This document shows, in pieces, positions 7,479 through 15,569 of a stretch of 21,049 bases of DNA. A program made the position numbers and the translations under genes. Under the pieces are notes generated by a model. The model did no database searches. It saw only the letters and a program-made list of their open reading frames with translations, and had not been told where the DNA came from. The stretch covers positions 1 to 21,049 of the forward strand of contig CAMWXO010000014.1 of assembly GCA_947178245.1 (NCBI GenBank), in the 5' to 3' direction. Source of the DNA: an uncultured Porphyromonadaceae bacterium. Its GTDB lineage: Bacteria > Bacteroidota > Bacteroidia > Bacteroidales > Muribaculaceae. How positions within the stretch are numbered: the first letter of the stretch is position 1; each line of letters opens with the position of its first letter.

Positions 7479-10400
7479 ATGAAGTCTCATCTACATAAAA
7501 TATTAAGCGCGTTGCTCATGGCGGTGGCCGCAGTCGTGGCCGTCTCATGTGCGGAAGACAGGTTGCCCGCGCCTCCTGACTATACGGTCAGCGGCGAGCC
7601 GGTCAGGCTGAAAGTGCCCGTGCTTATCCCTCAGATGAACGCCGACACCCGAGGCGACCTGAGCGAGAACCAGCTCAACACTGTGGAATCTCTCTGGATT
7701 CGCACCTACAACGCCCAGACCCGTCTGGCCACCTGCGACTGGATAAAGATTAATCCCCTCACTTCCGACCTCCACAATATGCGGAGTGTGGAGATCGACA
7801 CGCAGAGCGGATATTCCTATATCGTGGCTGTGGCCAATGTCAGCCTGATGGGTGTGACAAGCGACGACATAACAAATCCTCAACCTCTCGGCGATCTGCT
7901 CGATGCCGCCGATACGTGGGATGACTTCCTGAAGATAGCCGTGCTTGCTCCATCCAATCAGGATAATGTCAACGCCCCGCAGACTAATTCCCTCGCTATG
8001 GCGGGATGCTATTCCGACGCGATCACTGAAGGGCAATATGCCGAGCATGTCGCCTACAATGAATGGCAGAAGGCGGATTTTCAGCCCTATTTCATTCCGG
8101 CTTCCGCCGATAAGGTTGAATTTAAAGGCGGAATCCATCTACGGAGGCTCGTGTCGCACATCATGTTCAACTTCACTTCCGGAGATCCGAATATGGAACT
8201 GGAGGTCAATTCATATCGGGTGATGAACGTGCCGAAATACTCGTGGCTCTATGAGCGCTCTGATGAGATCACGGCCGAAGTGAACTTCGGCGACAAAGCC
8301 GCTTCGGCAGCTGACGCCGCGAATTTTTATGCCGATGTGCCGCAGTTCGGTTCGCAATTCATCAGGCATTCCACTTCCGGCGGCAAGGAAATTCAGTCTT
8401 TCGACTTCTGGCAGGCTGAAAACAAGCATGAGGGCACATGCACTTCATACCCCGACCGTGGCAAGAAGACCGAAAAAGATGGTGTCACCCTCTTCACTTC
8501 CCTTACCGGCGACACCTGGACTCGCAACAATGAAGCCTCGTATGTCATTGTGGATTGCGATGTAAACTTTAAAAATAAAATCACAGTGGATGCCGACGGC
8601 AAAATCGTTGCCGGCGGTACTGAAGTGGAGCGAAGCGGACATGCCACATATTTCATACATCTCGGAAATATTTTGGGCGACGGCCCCGAAGCGAAAGCAA
8701 AAGACTTCAAATGTTTCCGCAACGTAGACTATACCTACAACGTCACTGTGAATGGAGTAGACGACATTCGGGTGGATGCGGTGGCAGACACAGAGGAGTT
8801 TCATAATGAGGAGGGGCTCGTGGTGGATCTTGATGCCAATCCCATAAATCTTGACGCACATTATGCCGTATTCAATATACAGCTGAAGGAGGAGGAACTG
8901 AAAGAAAATTTCGGATTCATAATCACCACTTACGATAATGGAGAGCAGATCACCCTCAGCGAGAATAACCCGCGCGATGTAATTGGCAATAAAATAGTTA
9001 TATACGCCGACGCTGAAAAGAAACATCCGATCGACTCAAAATATTACAACTGGATAGAACTAAGGCCCACTGACGGTGAGAACGTCCTCGCTGAATACAA
9101 GCCGCGATTCGGACCGAACTCCGATGGCAAGACTTTTCTGCTGACCGACATGTATAACGTAAAGGATGAGGCCGGAAACAATAAGCTTACCATGCCGGAA
9201 GGCTGTATATCTGAAAGCAGCTACTATACCGTATTCGTCAATGAGTACACCTACGAGCCGATCTATGGCGAAGAGGGCTATGGTCTTGAGACAGGGCTGG
9301 CCCCCGATGGACGCCCGAACTGGATGCACTATGTAAACCAGAATCCGCGTCGTTTCTACATAAAGGTCTCCTATCGAGAGTCGCCCGACGGCAACAGCGT
9401 CTATGCCCGCTCCAAATACGCCGTCGAGCAGCAATCCCTCATGACCTATTACTCCCAGATTAACGTCACTCCTGATAAAAGCGCAATCGCTGTGGAACGA
9501 GTCAATGAGACACTTGGCTTGAATATGAGACAATCTTACTGGGGTGGCAACAGTACGACAAATGGCAGATGGAACATTGCCAAATACCTTGACTTCACAG
9601 ACAATAATACTCCTATTAACAATCCATCGATCAATGGTTCAGAAGCTGGCAGACCGAGATGGGACAAATTCATTTCGCTCAAGGAGCCGTTGGCGTTTCC
9701 CGCAGTGGCGGAAAATCGTCTGCAGGGAGGCCCGAAGATACCGGGTGGAATCAAACCTCTTAGAAAACTTAAAAGAGATAATAATGACAATGTGGTGGCT
9801 TTCACTGATCCGCAGCCATCGTCAGATTACAATATTGGATATCTTACCACCTGCGTGGGCAGGAACAGAGACAACAACGGCAATGGTCTCATCGATCCGG
9901 AAGAATTGCGATGGTATGTGCCGGCTATAAACAACTATGTCGACATTTCGCTTGGAGCCAGCGCCTTGACTCAGCCGCTTATGGACTATCTTGACATCAG
10001 TAAACTCCCCTATGTAAACTGGAATAAGGATGGTTTTTCAGATACATCAGGGGAGATTAACAATACCTATTATTCACGGTATATGTATGTTGCAAGTAAT
10101 GTGGCACCGGATGGCAGCAATAATGTCCTTTGGGCTGTTGAAGGAACATCATTGTCCCGATATGCACATCTTTATCAGTGGGCAGGCCAAAGGAGCGTGG
10201 TATTTCCCTGGCAGATACGTTGTGTACGAAACCTCGGTTCCAACCTGAAAACTGTAGTGGAGACAGATAAAGTCACGAAACCTTTTGTTCATGCCGCCGG
10301 GAAACTGACGATGAACTACTTTAACCTTGCAGCCATAAGGACGCAGCTGTTTACGGGTAACGGTACGGATAACCCGAACTATATGCCGGTGCATATCATA

Positions 10401-10829
10401 ACTTCATCTTACAACAAAGTTTACAAAGCGTTTGAATACGCGCCTCACGATATATCCATGGCAAATGACTTCAACGGCGAGTTCGATAAGGTCAACAGCA
10501 CATTTATGGATCGTATAAACCAAAATCCCTGTGCAAATCAACCTGATTTCCCCGGTGACGGATGGAGAGTGCCAAACCAGATCGAACTGACAATGCTTCT
10601 TGAGGCCGGTGGTATATTGAAAGTCGATAGTGAAAATGAAAAACTGTCGAAAATGTGGCTTTCTTGCACAGCTAATTATTTCAATTACAAGACAGGTGAA
10701 GGTTCAACTGACCTGACAGATAAATTGCTGTTGGTATCCTTTGCAGACCACACATCTCAACTTGCGGCGAACAACTTCGGCTGGGATCGAAAGTATGTCA
10801 TCCGCTGCGTCCGCGACATCAACCCCTGA
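7479..10829 (+). CDS. Large fimbrial tip/adhesin lipoprotein, DUF4906-like
   Basis: A 1116-aa lipoprotein with lipobox VAVSC (Cys24), last in the fimbrial operon. Residues about 40-425 look fimbrillin-like: VRLKVPVLIPQMNADTRGDL with a possible Arg58 processing site, LWIRTYNAQT, and CFRNVDYTYNVTVNGV (Arg414), the counterpart of the RNH-Y strand in the shorter subunits. About 690 residues follow. DNNGNGLIDPEE (798-809) fits a 12-residue EF-hand loop (D1, N3, N5, G6, I8, E12). Two modules each end I-R-C-V-R: one runs from ELRWYVPAIN to WQIRCVRN (913-918), the other from GWRVPNQIELTMLL to IRCVRD at the C-terminus. They resemble FISUMP/C-type-lectin-fold domains. The name DUF4906-like is from recall of similar proteins. 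A tip adhesin is the expected role, binding target unknown. From about 9480 onward GC falls well below the start of the gene. Confidence 0.7.
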   Translation: MKSHLHKILSALLMAVAAVVAVSCAEDRLPAPPDYTVSGEPVRLKVPVLIPQMNADTRGDLSENQLNTVESLWIRTYNAQTRLATCDWIKINPLTSDLHNMRSVEIDTQSGYSYIVAVANVSLMGVTSDDITNPQPLGDLLDAADTWDDFLKIAVLAPSNQDNVNAPQTNSLAMAGCYSDAITEGQYAEHVAYNEWQKADFQPYFIPASADKVEFKGGIHLRRLVSHIMFNFTSGDPNMELEVNSYRVMNVPKYSWLYERSDEITAEVNFGDKAASAADAANFYADVPQFGSQFIRHSTSGGKEIQSFDFWQAENKHEGTCTSYPDRGKKTEKDGVTLFTSLTGDTWTRNNEASYVIVDCDVNFKNKITVDADGKIVAGGTEVERSGHATYFIHLGNILGDGPEAKAKDFKCFRNVDYTYNVTVNGVDDIRVDAVADTEEFHNEEGLVVDLDANPINLDAHYAVFNIQLKEEELKENFGFIITTYDNGEQITLSENNPRDVIGNKIVIYADAEKKHPIDSKYYNWIELRPTDGENVLAEYKPRFGPNSDGKTFLLTDMYNVKDEAGNNKLTMPEGCISESSYYTVFVNEYTYEPIYGEEGYGLETGLAPDGRPNWMHYVNQNPRRFYIKVSYRESPDGNSVYARSKYAVEQQSLMTYYSQINVTPDKSAIAVERVNETLGLNMRQSYWGGNSTTNGRWNIAKYLDFTDNNTPINNPSINGSEAGRPRWDKFISLKEPLAFPAVAENRLQGGPKIPGGIKPLRKLKRDNNDNVVAFTDPQPSSDYNIGYLTTCVGRNRDNNGNGLIDPEELRWYVPAINNYVDISLGASALTQPLMDYLDISKLPYVNWNKDGFSDTSGEINNTYYSRYMYVASNVAPDGSNNVLWAVEGTSLSRYAHLYQWAGQRSVVFPWQIRCVRNLGSNLKTVVETDKVTKPFVHAAGKLTMNYFNLAAIRTQLFTGNGTDNPNYMPVHIITSSYNKVYKAFEYAPHDISMANDFNGEFDKVNSTFMDRINQNPCANQPDFPGDGWRVPNQIELTMLLEAGGILKVDSENEKLSKMWLSCTANYFNYKTGEGSTDLTDKLLLVSFADHTSQLAANNFGWDRKYVIRCVRDINP

Positions 10830-10864
10830 CACAAGTATATCTAATAAAATAGCCGGTAAAAAAT

Positions 10865-10895
10865 ACGCGTGGATGCATCCCAGGCATCCACGCGT
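10865..10895 (-). terminator. Strong hairpin between convergent operons
   Basis: acgcgtggatgc (10865-10876) pairs perfectly with gcatccacgcgt (10884-10895) around a 7-base loop. On the - strand the stem is followed by TATTTTTTA (from aaaaaa at 10858-10863), a good intrinsic terminator for the dnaX/aminotransferase/DUF2027 operon. In the + direction only TTT follows, so it would be a weaker stop for the fimbrial operon, which ends 35 bases before it. Confidence 0.7.
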
Positions 10896-10924
10896 TTCCG
10901 TTGTCAGCGATTATTTGTTACAGG

Positions 10925-10942
10925 GGCGAACTTTAGTTCGCC
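10925..10942. other. Short hairpin, possibly part of a dispersed intergenic repeat
   Basis: ggcgaac-ttta-gttcgcc is a perfect 7-bp stem with a 4-base loop. It lies just after the terminator and before the 14-bp tandem repeat. Together with the following 'ttagcttcgct' text it resembles short palindromic sequences I have seen between Bacteroidales genes, but copy number cannot be judged from one window. Confidence 0.4.
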
Positions 10943-10963
10943 TATCCCAATTAGCTTCGCTCC

Positions 10964-11015
10964 ATTCCCAATTCTCCATTCCCAATTCTCCATTCTAAAT
11001 TCTCAATTCTCAATT
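10964..11015. repeat. 14-bp tandem repeat, about 3.5 units
   Basis: attcccaattctcc appears twice perfectly (10964-10977 and 10978-10991), a third time with three changes (10992-11005), then as a partial unit up to 11015. The array overlaps the stop codon (TAA at 11016-11014, - strand) of the DUF2027 gene. The units are contiguous, without spacers, so this is a simple minisatellite-like repeat, not CRISPR. Confidence 0.8.
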
Positions 11016-12126
11016 ATACTGTGACCAACGTCGCGCCGAAACCATATTCACGGAACGACGCGTCCTGCATGTCAACCTTAGGGTATTCCTTCTTCAGCAG
11101 ATCGCGCACCGCCTTGCGAAGCACGCCATCGCCCTTGCCGTGAATGAATACTATCTTCTGCCCCTTGCGGCGTGAGTGCTCCGCCATCGTCTTCCTCACC
11201 GTGTCGAGCTGCAGCGTCAGCATGTCTTTCGGCTCCATCCCGGCCGTGGTGTCTACCAGCTCATTGATATGGAGGTCTATCTCGATGAGTGGGAGAAGCT
11301 TGTAAGGATTCATCTCCTTCCCGCGTGCCTGTTTGCCACTTTTCTTAGGCTGCGTGTCTTTGGCTGCATAGTCAGCCATCAGGGTTGAAGTGTCGGCCTG
11401 GGCCGTATCATCCTTAACGAGCGATATCTCCATCACCGGCGTGTCGAAATAGATACCCGGCCTGAAATTATGCAACTTGAAGAATTTAGTGAGGTCAAGC
11501 CTGCGGCTAACGAAGGCCGGCGACTTCATCTCAAACTCCTTCTCTTTCTTGAACGCTATATACTGCAGTGCCACCTTGTCGTAGTCGTTCAGTTCGCCGT
11601 GATGCAGCGTGGCCACATCTATAAGCTCGTTGGGCGCAACTTCTCCGGCATATACCGTATGCCAGCCCCGGTCGTCGGAAGCCCGCCTCAGGAAACTGAA
11701 GAGCAGATAATAGTTCGAATCGTTGACGAGCACTGCCGTGAAGTCCGATCTGTCGAGTGTCTTGATGGCGCTCGGCTCGAACGCAAGGGCTATGTTGAGA
11801 CGGTTTCCGTAGTTGGTCTCCTCCGGTTTCGCTGCGGCCGGCGCTGTCTTGGAAATGCCGGGAGCAGGCACCTCCTTAGTCGATTTCATGGGCTCCGCGC
11901 TGCGGTTTTTCCCTGCGTCGAAAGCCTTCTGATCGAAATACAGGCGGGGGCCTCCCTTGGGCTGCTCATGGCCCGCTGGGAGCACCACCACTATCTCGTT
12001 GGCCAGCACGGGCGTCTCGAATCCGTCGTCTTCCACGTATGCCACCTTGCCTTCAATCCTTGTCACTACGCCGCCTCCTACGGCATTGAGGAACCTAACC
12101 GTATCTCCAACCTTGACGTTTGCCAT
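11014..12126 (-). CDS. DUF2027 domain protein with C-terminal Smr domain
   Basis: A 370-aa, probably cytoplasmic protein with no signal peptide. Residues 1-50 (KVGDTVRFLNAVGGGVVTRI ... YVEDDGFETPVLANEIVVV) look like a small SH3/KOW-type barrel. A Lys/Pro/Ala-rich linker covers about 75-105. The DUF2027 beta domain spans about 108-240 (LNIALAFEPSAI, SNYYLLFSFLRR, GIYFDTPVMEISLV). A Smr domain fills 282-370: EIDLHINEL with the D-L-H motif (284-286) and IHGKGDGVLRKAV with the HGxGxGxLR motif (329-337). Smr domains are DNA- or RNA-cutting modules linked to MutS2, ribosome rescue or recombination; in this Bacteroidetes family the substrate is not known. It lies 13 bases downstream of the aminotransferase gene and ends the dnaX operon. 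Confidence 0.88.
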   Translation of the reverse strand: MANVKVGDTVRFLNAVGGGVVTRIEGKVAYVEDDGFETPVLANEIVVVLPAGHEQPKGGPRLYFDQKAFDAGKNRSAEPMKSTKEVPAPGISKTAPAAAKPEETNYGNRLNIALAFEPSAIKTLDRSDFTAVLVNDSNYYLLFSFLRRASDDRGWHTVYAGEVAPNELIDVATLHHGELNDYDKVALQYIAFKKEKEFEMKSPAFVSRRLDLTKFFKLHNFRPGIYFDTPVMEISLVKDDTAQADTSTLMADYAAKDTQPKKSGKQARGKEMNPYKLLPLIEIDLHINELVDTTAGMEPKDMLTLQLDTVRKTMAEHSRRKGQKIVFIHGKGDGVLRKAVRDLLKKEYPKVDMQDASFREYGFGATLVTV

Positions 12127-12139
12127 ATTCCGGATATTC

Positions 12140-13345
12140 TTATTTCACAAGTTTTGCGGTAGCCTCGCGTATGCGGCGCATGGCTTCGCGTATCACGTCG
12201 TCGGCCGTGGCGTAGGAAAGGCGCATATAGCCGGGGGCTCCGAATGCCGCTCCGTCCACGCATGCCACGTGAGCCTCCTCGAGCAGATACATGGTGTAGT
12301 CTCCGCTGTTCTCGATCTTCTTGCCGGCCGGCGTCACGCTGCCGATATAAGCGCTCACCTCGGGGAAGAGATAGAAGGCGCCCTCGGGGCGATTCACTAT
12401 CCATCCCGGTATTTCCTTGGCGAGCTCGACTATCAGGTCGCGCCTGCGCTCGAAGGCCTCGCGCATGCTGTAGCGGAACTCCTGCGGCCCGTCGAGGGCG
12501 GCTTCGGCTGCTTTCTGCGCTATGGAAGAGGGGCCTGAGGTGTATTGGCCCTGAAGTTTCGATACGGCTTTCGCCACCTCGAGCGGAGCAGCGAGGTAGC
12601 CGATACGCCATCCGGTCATCGCGTATGCCTTCGACACGCCGTTGATGACTACGGTCTGCGGGAACACCTCCTTGCACTCGGCGATGCTGTGAACGCGTCC
12701 GCCCTCCACGAAGTTGATATGCTCGTAGATGTCATCGGCCACTATCACTATCTCGGGATGCTTCGCCAGCACTGCAGCCAGGCCCTCGAGTTCCTCTTTT
12801 GAGTAGACACTTCCGGTGGGGTTCGAGGGATTGTTGAGGATGATCATACGGCTTCGGGGCGTTATGGCCTTTTCCAGTTGTTCGGGTGTGATCTTGAAGT
12901 TCTGGTCCACTCCGGCCCATACCTCCACAACCTTGCCTTCGGCAAGACGCACCATCTCCACGTAGCTCACCCATGCCGGCATCGGGATTATCACCTCGTC
13001 GCCCGGATTGACGAGCGAGAGCACTGCGTTGCAGATCTCCTGCTTGGCTCCGTTGCCCACCACGATCTGCGCCGGAGTGTAGCTGAGGCCGTTCTCCTTC
13101 TCCAGTTTCCGGCATATTGCCTCTCGTGTGGAAAGGTAGCCGGGAGCCGGGCTGTATTTTGAATAGTTCTCGTCGATGGCTTTCTTTGCAGCCTCCTTCA
13201 CGAAGTCGGGGGTATTGAAGTCCGGCTCTCCCACGCTCATGGTGATCACGTCCACGCCCTGAGCGCGTAGTTCTGCACTTTTCTGTGTCATCGCCATAGT
13301 GGCTGACTGGGCCATAGCCTTGATTCTGTCTGATATCTGTATCAT
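12140..13345 (-). CDS. PLP-dependent class I aminotransferase, aspartate aminotransferase-like
   Basis: A 401-aa fold-type I aminotransferase of the AspB subgroup, likely moving amino groups between aspartate (or an aromatic or other amino acid) and 2-oxoglutarate in the cytoplasm. Visible signatures: SVGEPDFNTPDFV (37-49), the phosphate-binding GNGAKQEI (98-105), PAWVSYVEM (123-131), NNPSNPTGSVYSKEEL with the cofactor Asn175, ADDIYEHI with the ring-N Asp (about 204), and NGVSKAYAMTGWRIGY with the Schiff-base Lys239 and the adjacent Arg247. Length is normal for the family. ATG at 13345 gives the usual short N-terminus. It starts 22 bases after dnaX and is followed after 13 bases by the DUF2027-Smr gene, so the three are probably co-transcribed. 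Substrate choice cannot be read from sequence alone. Confidence 0.93.
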   Translation of the reverse strand: MIQISDRIKAMAQSATMAMTQKSAELRAQGVDVITMSVGEPDFNTPDFVKEAAKKAIDENYSKYSPAPGYLSTREAICRKLEKENGLSYTPAQIVVGNGAKQEICNAVLSLVNPGDEVIIPMPAWVSYVEMVRLAEGKVVEVWAGVDQNFKITPEQLEKAITPRSRMIILNNPSNPTGSVYSKEELEGLAAVLAKHPEIVIVADDIYEHINFVEGGRVHSIAECKEVFPQTVVINGVSKAYAMTGWRIGYLAAPLEVAKAVSKLQGQYTSGPSSIAQKAAEAALDGPQEFRYSMREAFERRRDLIVELAKEIPGWIVNRPEGAFYLFPEVSAYIGSVTPAGKKIENSGDYTMYLLEEAHVACVDGAAFGAPGYMRLSYATADDVIREAMRRIREATAKLVK

Positions 13346-13367
13346 AGTAGTATTGTTTTTTCTGTCG

Positions 13368-15113
13368 TTATGCGAGTTCGCCGTCGATGGCGTCGAGCAG
13401 CGTTCCGAGGTCAGGATTCAGTTCTATCGACTGCTTCAGGAACTCCTGCGGCGGAAGTTGCTTCACGGCCGCCTTGTCGGGGTCGATGGCTGTCTTGAGG
13501 ACGAGGAAATCGTTGCGCAGTTCTTTCCTCAGGAACTCCATCAGGGGAGTCATGGCGAGTTCAAACGCCTGATACTCCGCGGGGTGTGCGAGCAGGGCGA
13601 GGAATTCCTCCGGCCCCGTCTGCGTAGGAGTGCAGCCGCGCATGGCGCTGCAGAGTATATGCTGGTCGGGATGGGCATACTGGAATGCGGCCCATGCCTC
13701 CATGAAGCGCTCTATCGTGACCGGTTCGCGCAGTTGCTGACGCCGGGCCTCATATTGGGCCATGCGGTCGTCTACGGCTGAATCGGTCAGGCGGAAGCTG
13801 CTTCCCGATTTCCTGCGCACCACCCTGCGGCCACCGTCAACGTTGAGTGGCCGGGGCTCCGTGTCGGCCGGCGCCTGCGGCCGCGCCGTGGCGACATTCC
13901 TTGTTCCCTCTTCTGTGGACTGCGGCAAGGTCGCTTCCCGCTTTGCGGCGGGAGTAGCCTTGGGGAGAATGTCGCCGAGAGGTATCTCGCAGTCCACCAA
14001 GTCAAAAGGGGGCGTGGCAGGTTTCATGAGCTGGCAGAGACGTATCAGCACCAGCTCGGTCAGAAACTGCTTGTTGGATGCCGTGCGGTATTGCACGTCG
14101 CCGTCGTTGAGTATCTTCATCCCGGCGTAATACCATTGCAGTGGCAGCGTCTTTGCCTGGCGTGTATAGCGCTCGGCCACGTCTTTCGAGGTCTCTATCA
14201 GGTCGGCGGTACGCGGATCGGCGGCCACCATCAGGTTTCTCACGTGGTCGGCAAGGCCGTTGAGGAAGAAGAGTGAGTCGAAGCCCTTTATCCTTACGTC
14301 GCGGTAGATCAGGAGGGCCTGCTGGATGTCGCCTTCCCTGAAGGCGTCGATAAGACGGAAATAATACTCGTAGTCGAGCACGTTCAGGTTCTCGATGGCG
14401 CTCTCGTAGGTGATGTTGCCTCTCGACGACGCGGCCACCTGGTCGAAGATGGATAGCGCGTCGCGCATGGCGCCGTCGGCCTTGCGCGCTATCACCTCGA
14501 GCCCGCGCCGGTCGGTCTTGATTCCTTCTTCCTCTCCGATACGCTGCATCTGCTCCACCATGTCCTCGATCGTGATGCGGCGGAAGTCGTAGGTCTGGCA
14601 TCGGCTCAGAATTGTGGGGAGCACCTTGTGCTTCTCGGTCGTGGCGAGGATGAAGATGACGTAGCTCGGCGGCTCCTCCAGGGTCTTCAGAAAAGCGTTG
14701 AAGGCCGACGATGAGAGCATGTGCACCTCATCGATGATGAATACCCTGTATTTCCCGCTGTGCGGAGGGGTCTGCACCTGATCGTTGAGCTCGCGGATGT
14801 GATCTACGCCATTGTTGGAGGCGGCGTCGAGCTCCACCACATTCATCGAGGTGCCGCGCTCGATGGCCTTGCAGTTCTCACATTCGCAGCAGGCCTCGCC
14901 GTCGGGTGTCGGATTCAGGCAATTGATGGTCTTTGCGAATATACGCGCACACGAGGTCTTCCCTACGCCACGCGGCCCGCAAAAGAGATAGGCATGCGCG
15001 ATACGGTCGGAGGCTATGGCGTTCTTGAGGGTAGAGGTCAGGGCTTTCTGCCCCACCACCGTCTTGAACGTCGCCGGCCTGTATTTGCGCGCGCTGACAA
15101 TATATTTTTCCAT
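13368..15113 (-). CDS. dnaX: DNA polymerase III subunit gamma/tau
   Basis: A 581-aa clamp-loader ATPase that loads the beta clamp at the replication fork. Motifs: Walker A GPRGVGKTS (46-54), four zinc-binding cysteines (65, 75, 78, 81, spaced as in E. coli DnaX), Walker B VFIIDEVHML (124-133), sensor 1 LATTE (156-160), and the arginine-finger motif LSRCQTYDF (169-177). Domain III follows to about residue 365. After a Thr/Pro/Arg-rich linker (about 390-440), the C-terminal region is a Bacteroidetes-type tau tail. I saw no A-AAA-AAG-type slippery heptamer, so a separate frameshifted gamma product is not indicated. It heads a three-gene - strand operon and has its own likely promoter at 15133-15163. 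Confidence 0.96.
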   Translation of the reverse strand: MEKYIVSARKYRPATFKTVVGQKALTSTLKNAIASDRIAHAYLFCGPRGVGKTSCARIFAKTINCLNPTPDGEACCECENCKAIERGTSMNVVELDAASNNGVDHIRELNDQVQTPPHSGKYRVFIIDEVHMLSSSAFNAFLKTLEEPPSYVIFILATTEKHKVLPTILSRCQTYDFRRITIEDMVEQMQRIGEEEGIKTDRRGLEVIARKADGAMRDALSIFDQVAASSRGNITYESAIENLNVLDYEYYFRLIDAFREGDIQQALLIYRDVRIKGFDSLFFLNGLADHVRNLMVAADPRTADLIETSKDVAERYTRQAKTLPLQWYYAGMKILNDGDVQYRTASNKQFLTELVLIRLCQLMKPATPPFDLVDCEIPLGDILPKATPAAKREATLPQSTEEGTRNVATARPQAPADTEPRPLNVDGGRRVVRRKSGSSFRLTDSAVDDRMAQYEARRQQLREPVTIERFMEAWAAFQYAHPDQHILCSAMRGCTPTQTGPEEFLALLAHPAEYQAFELAMTPLMEFLRKELRNDFLVLKTAIDPDKAAVKQLPPQEFLKQSIELNPDLGTLLDAIDGELA

Positions 15114-15132
15114 TCTGTTCTCGTTTCTGATG

Positions 15133-15163
15133 CAAAATAAGCAAAAAAAATGCTTTCGTGCAA
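15133..15163 (-). promoter_or_regulatory. Probable promoter of dnaX
   Basis: Read on the - strand, TTG (15163-15161) lies 20 bases before TTATTTTG (15140-15133). That differs from the Bacteroidetes -7 consensus TAnnTTTG only at the second base and has correct spacing. It falls in the 60-bp gap between the DUF2752 gene and dnaX, so dnaX need not depend on read-through from the longer operon upstream. Confidence 0.45.
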
Positions 15164-15173
15164 ATATTACGCA

Positions 15174-15569
15174 TTAGAAGTTGCGCAAGATTGTCCATAG
15201 CGTCACCGCCGCCACAAGCAGGGCTATGGCCAGCGGATGATGCAGCCCGGCATAGAGCCGGGGATGCCGCGGATGAGCCAGTTCGAGATAAACATAGAAG
15301 ATCACGAGCGGCAGCATACACAGCGCGAAGGCGTTGGCGTGCCACGCGGCGGCGAAATCTCCGTGGAGCAGCGCATGAGCCATGCGTTGCGAGCCGCATC
15401 CGGGGCAATCCCAGCCCGTGAGTGTCTTCCAGATGCAACGGGGCATCCACCCTGATTCCGACGGGTCGAAGAAATAATAGACCACTCCGGCGGCTATCGC
15501 TATCACCGCGATGGCGGCGGCATAGAGCATGCGGCGGCTCCGCGGGCGCCCGGGGCTGTCGGGTGTCAT
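15174..15569 (-). CDS. DUF2752 small membrane protein
   Basis: A 131-aa integral membrane protein. After a basic N-terminus (PGRPRSRR) come three hydrophobic helices, at about 15-33, 82-96 and 112-128. Between the first two is the DUF2752 signature DCPGCGSQRMAHALLHGDF (C-P-x-C-G-x-x-R, Cys55 and Cys58) followed by AAWHAN. The CxxC suggests metal binding or redox activity, but the family has no demonstrated function. Start choice: the ATG at 15569 overlaps the permease stop as ATGA. The frame stays open for 68 codons further upstream, but that part lies inside the permease gene and looks non-coding. The overlap indicates translational coupling, so it may be a partner of the ABC permease or only its neighbour. 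Confidence 0.82.
   Translation of the reverse strand: MTPDSPGRPRSRRMLYAAAIAVIAIAAGVVYYFFDPSESGWMPRCIWKTLTGWDCPGCGSQRMAHALLHGDFAAAWHANAFALCMLPLVIFYVYLELAHPRHPRLYAGLHHPLAIALLVAAVTLWTILRNF

Noticed and set aside
6569..7480. 303-codon open frame antisense to the accessory fimbrial subunit
   Set aside because: Same reasoning: it mirrors the codon pattern of the real gene, is Arg/Gly/His-rich and has no recognisable domain or signal peptide.
10964..11015. Repeat array considered as CRISPR
   Set aside because: Units are 14 bp and contiguous, with no spacers and no cas genes nearby.
11470..12162. 230-codon + strand frame over the DUF2027-Smr gene
   Set aside because: The - strand gene has clear DUF2027 and Smr motifs; the + frame has none and is a shadow.
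13368..15113. Programmed frameshift site in dnaX for a gamma product
   Set aside because: No A-AAA-AAG or comparable slippery heptamer was seen; a CCCCCTTTT run near 14005-14013 does not fit the X-XXY-YYZ pattern in frame.
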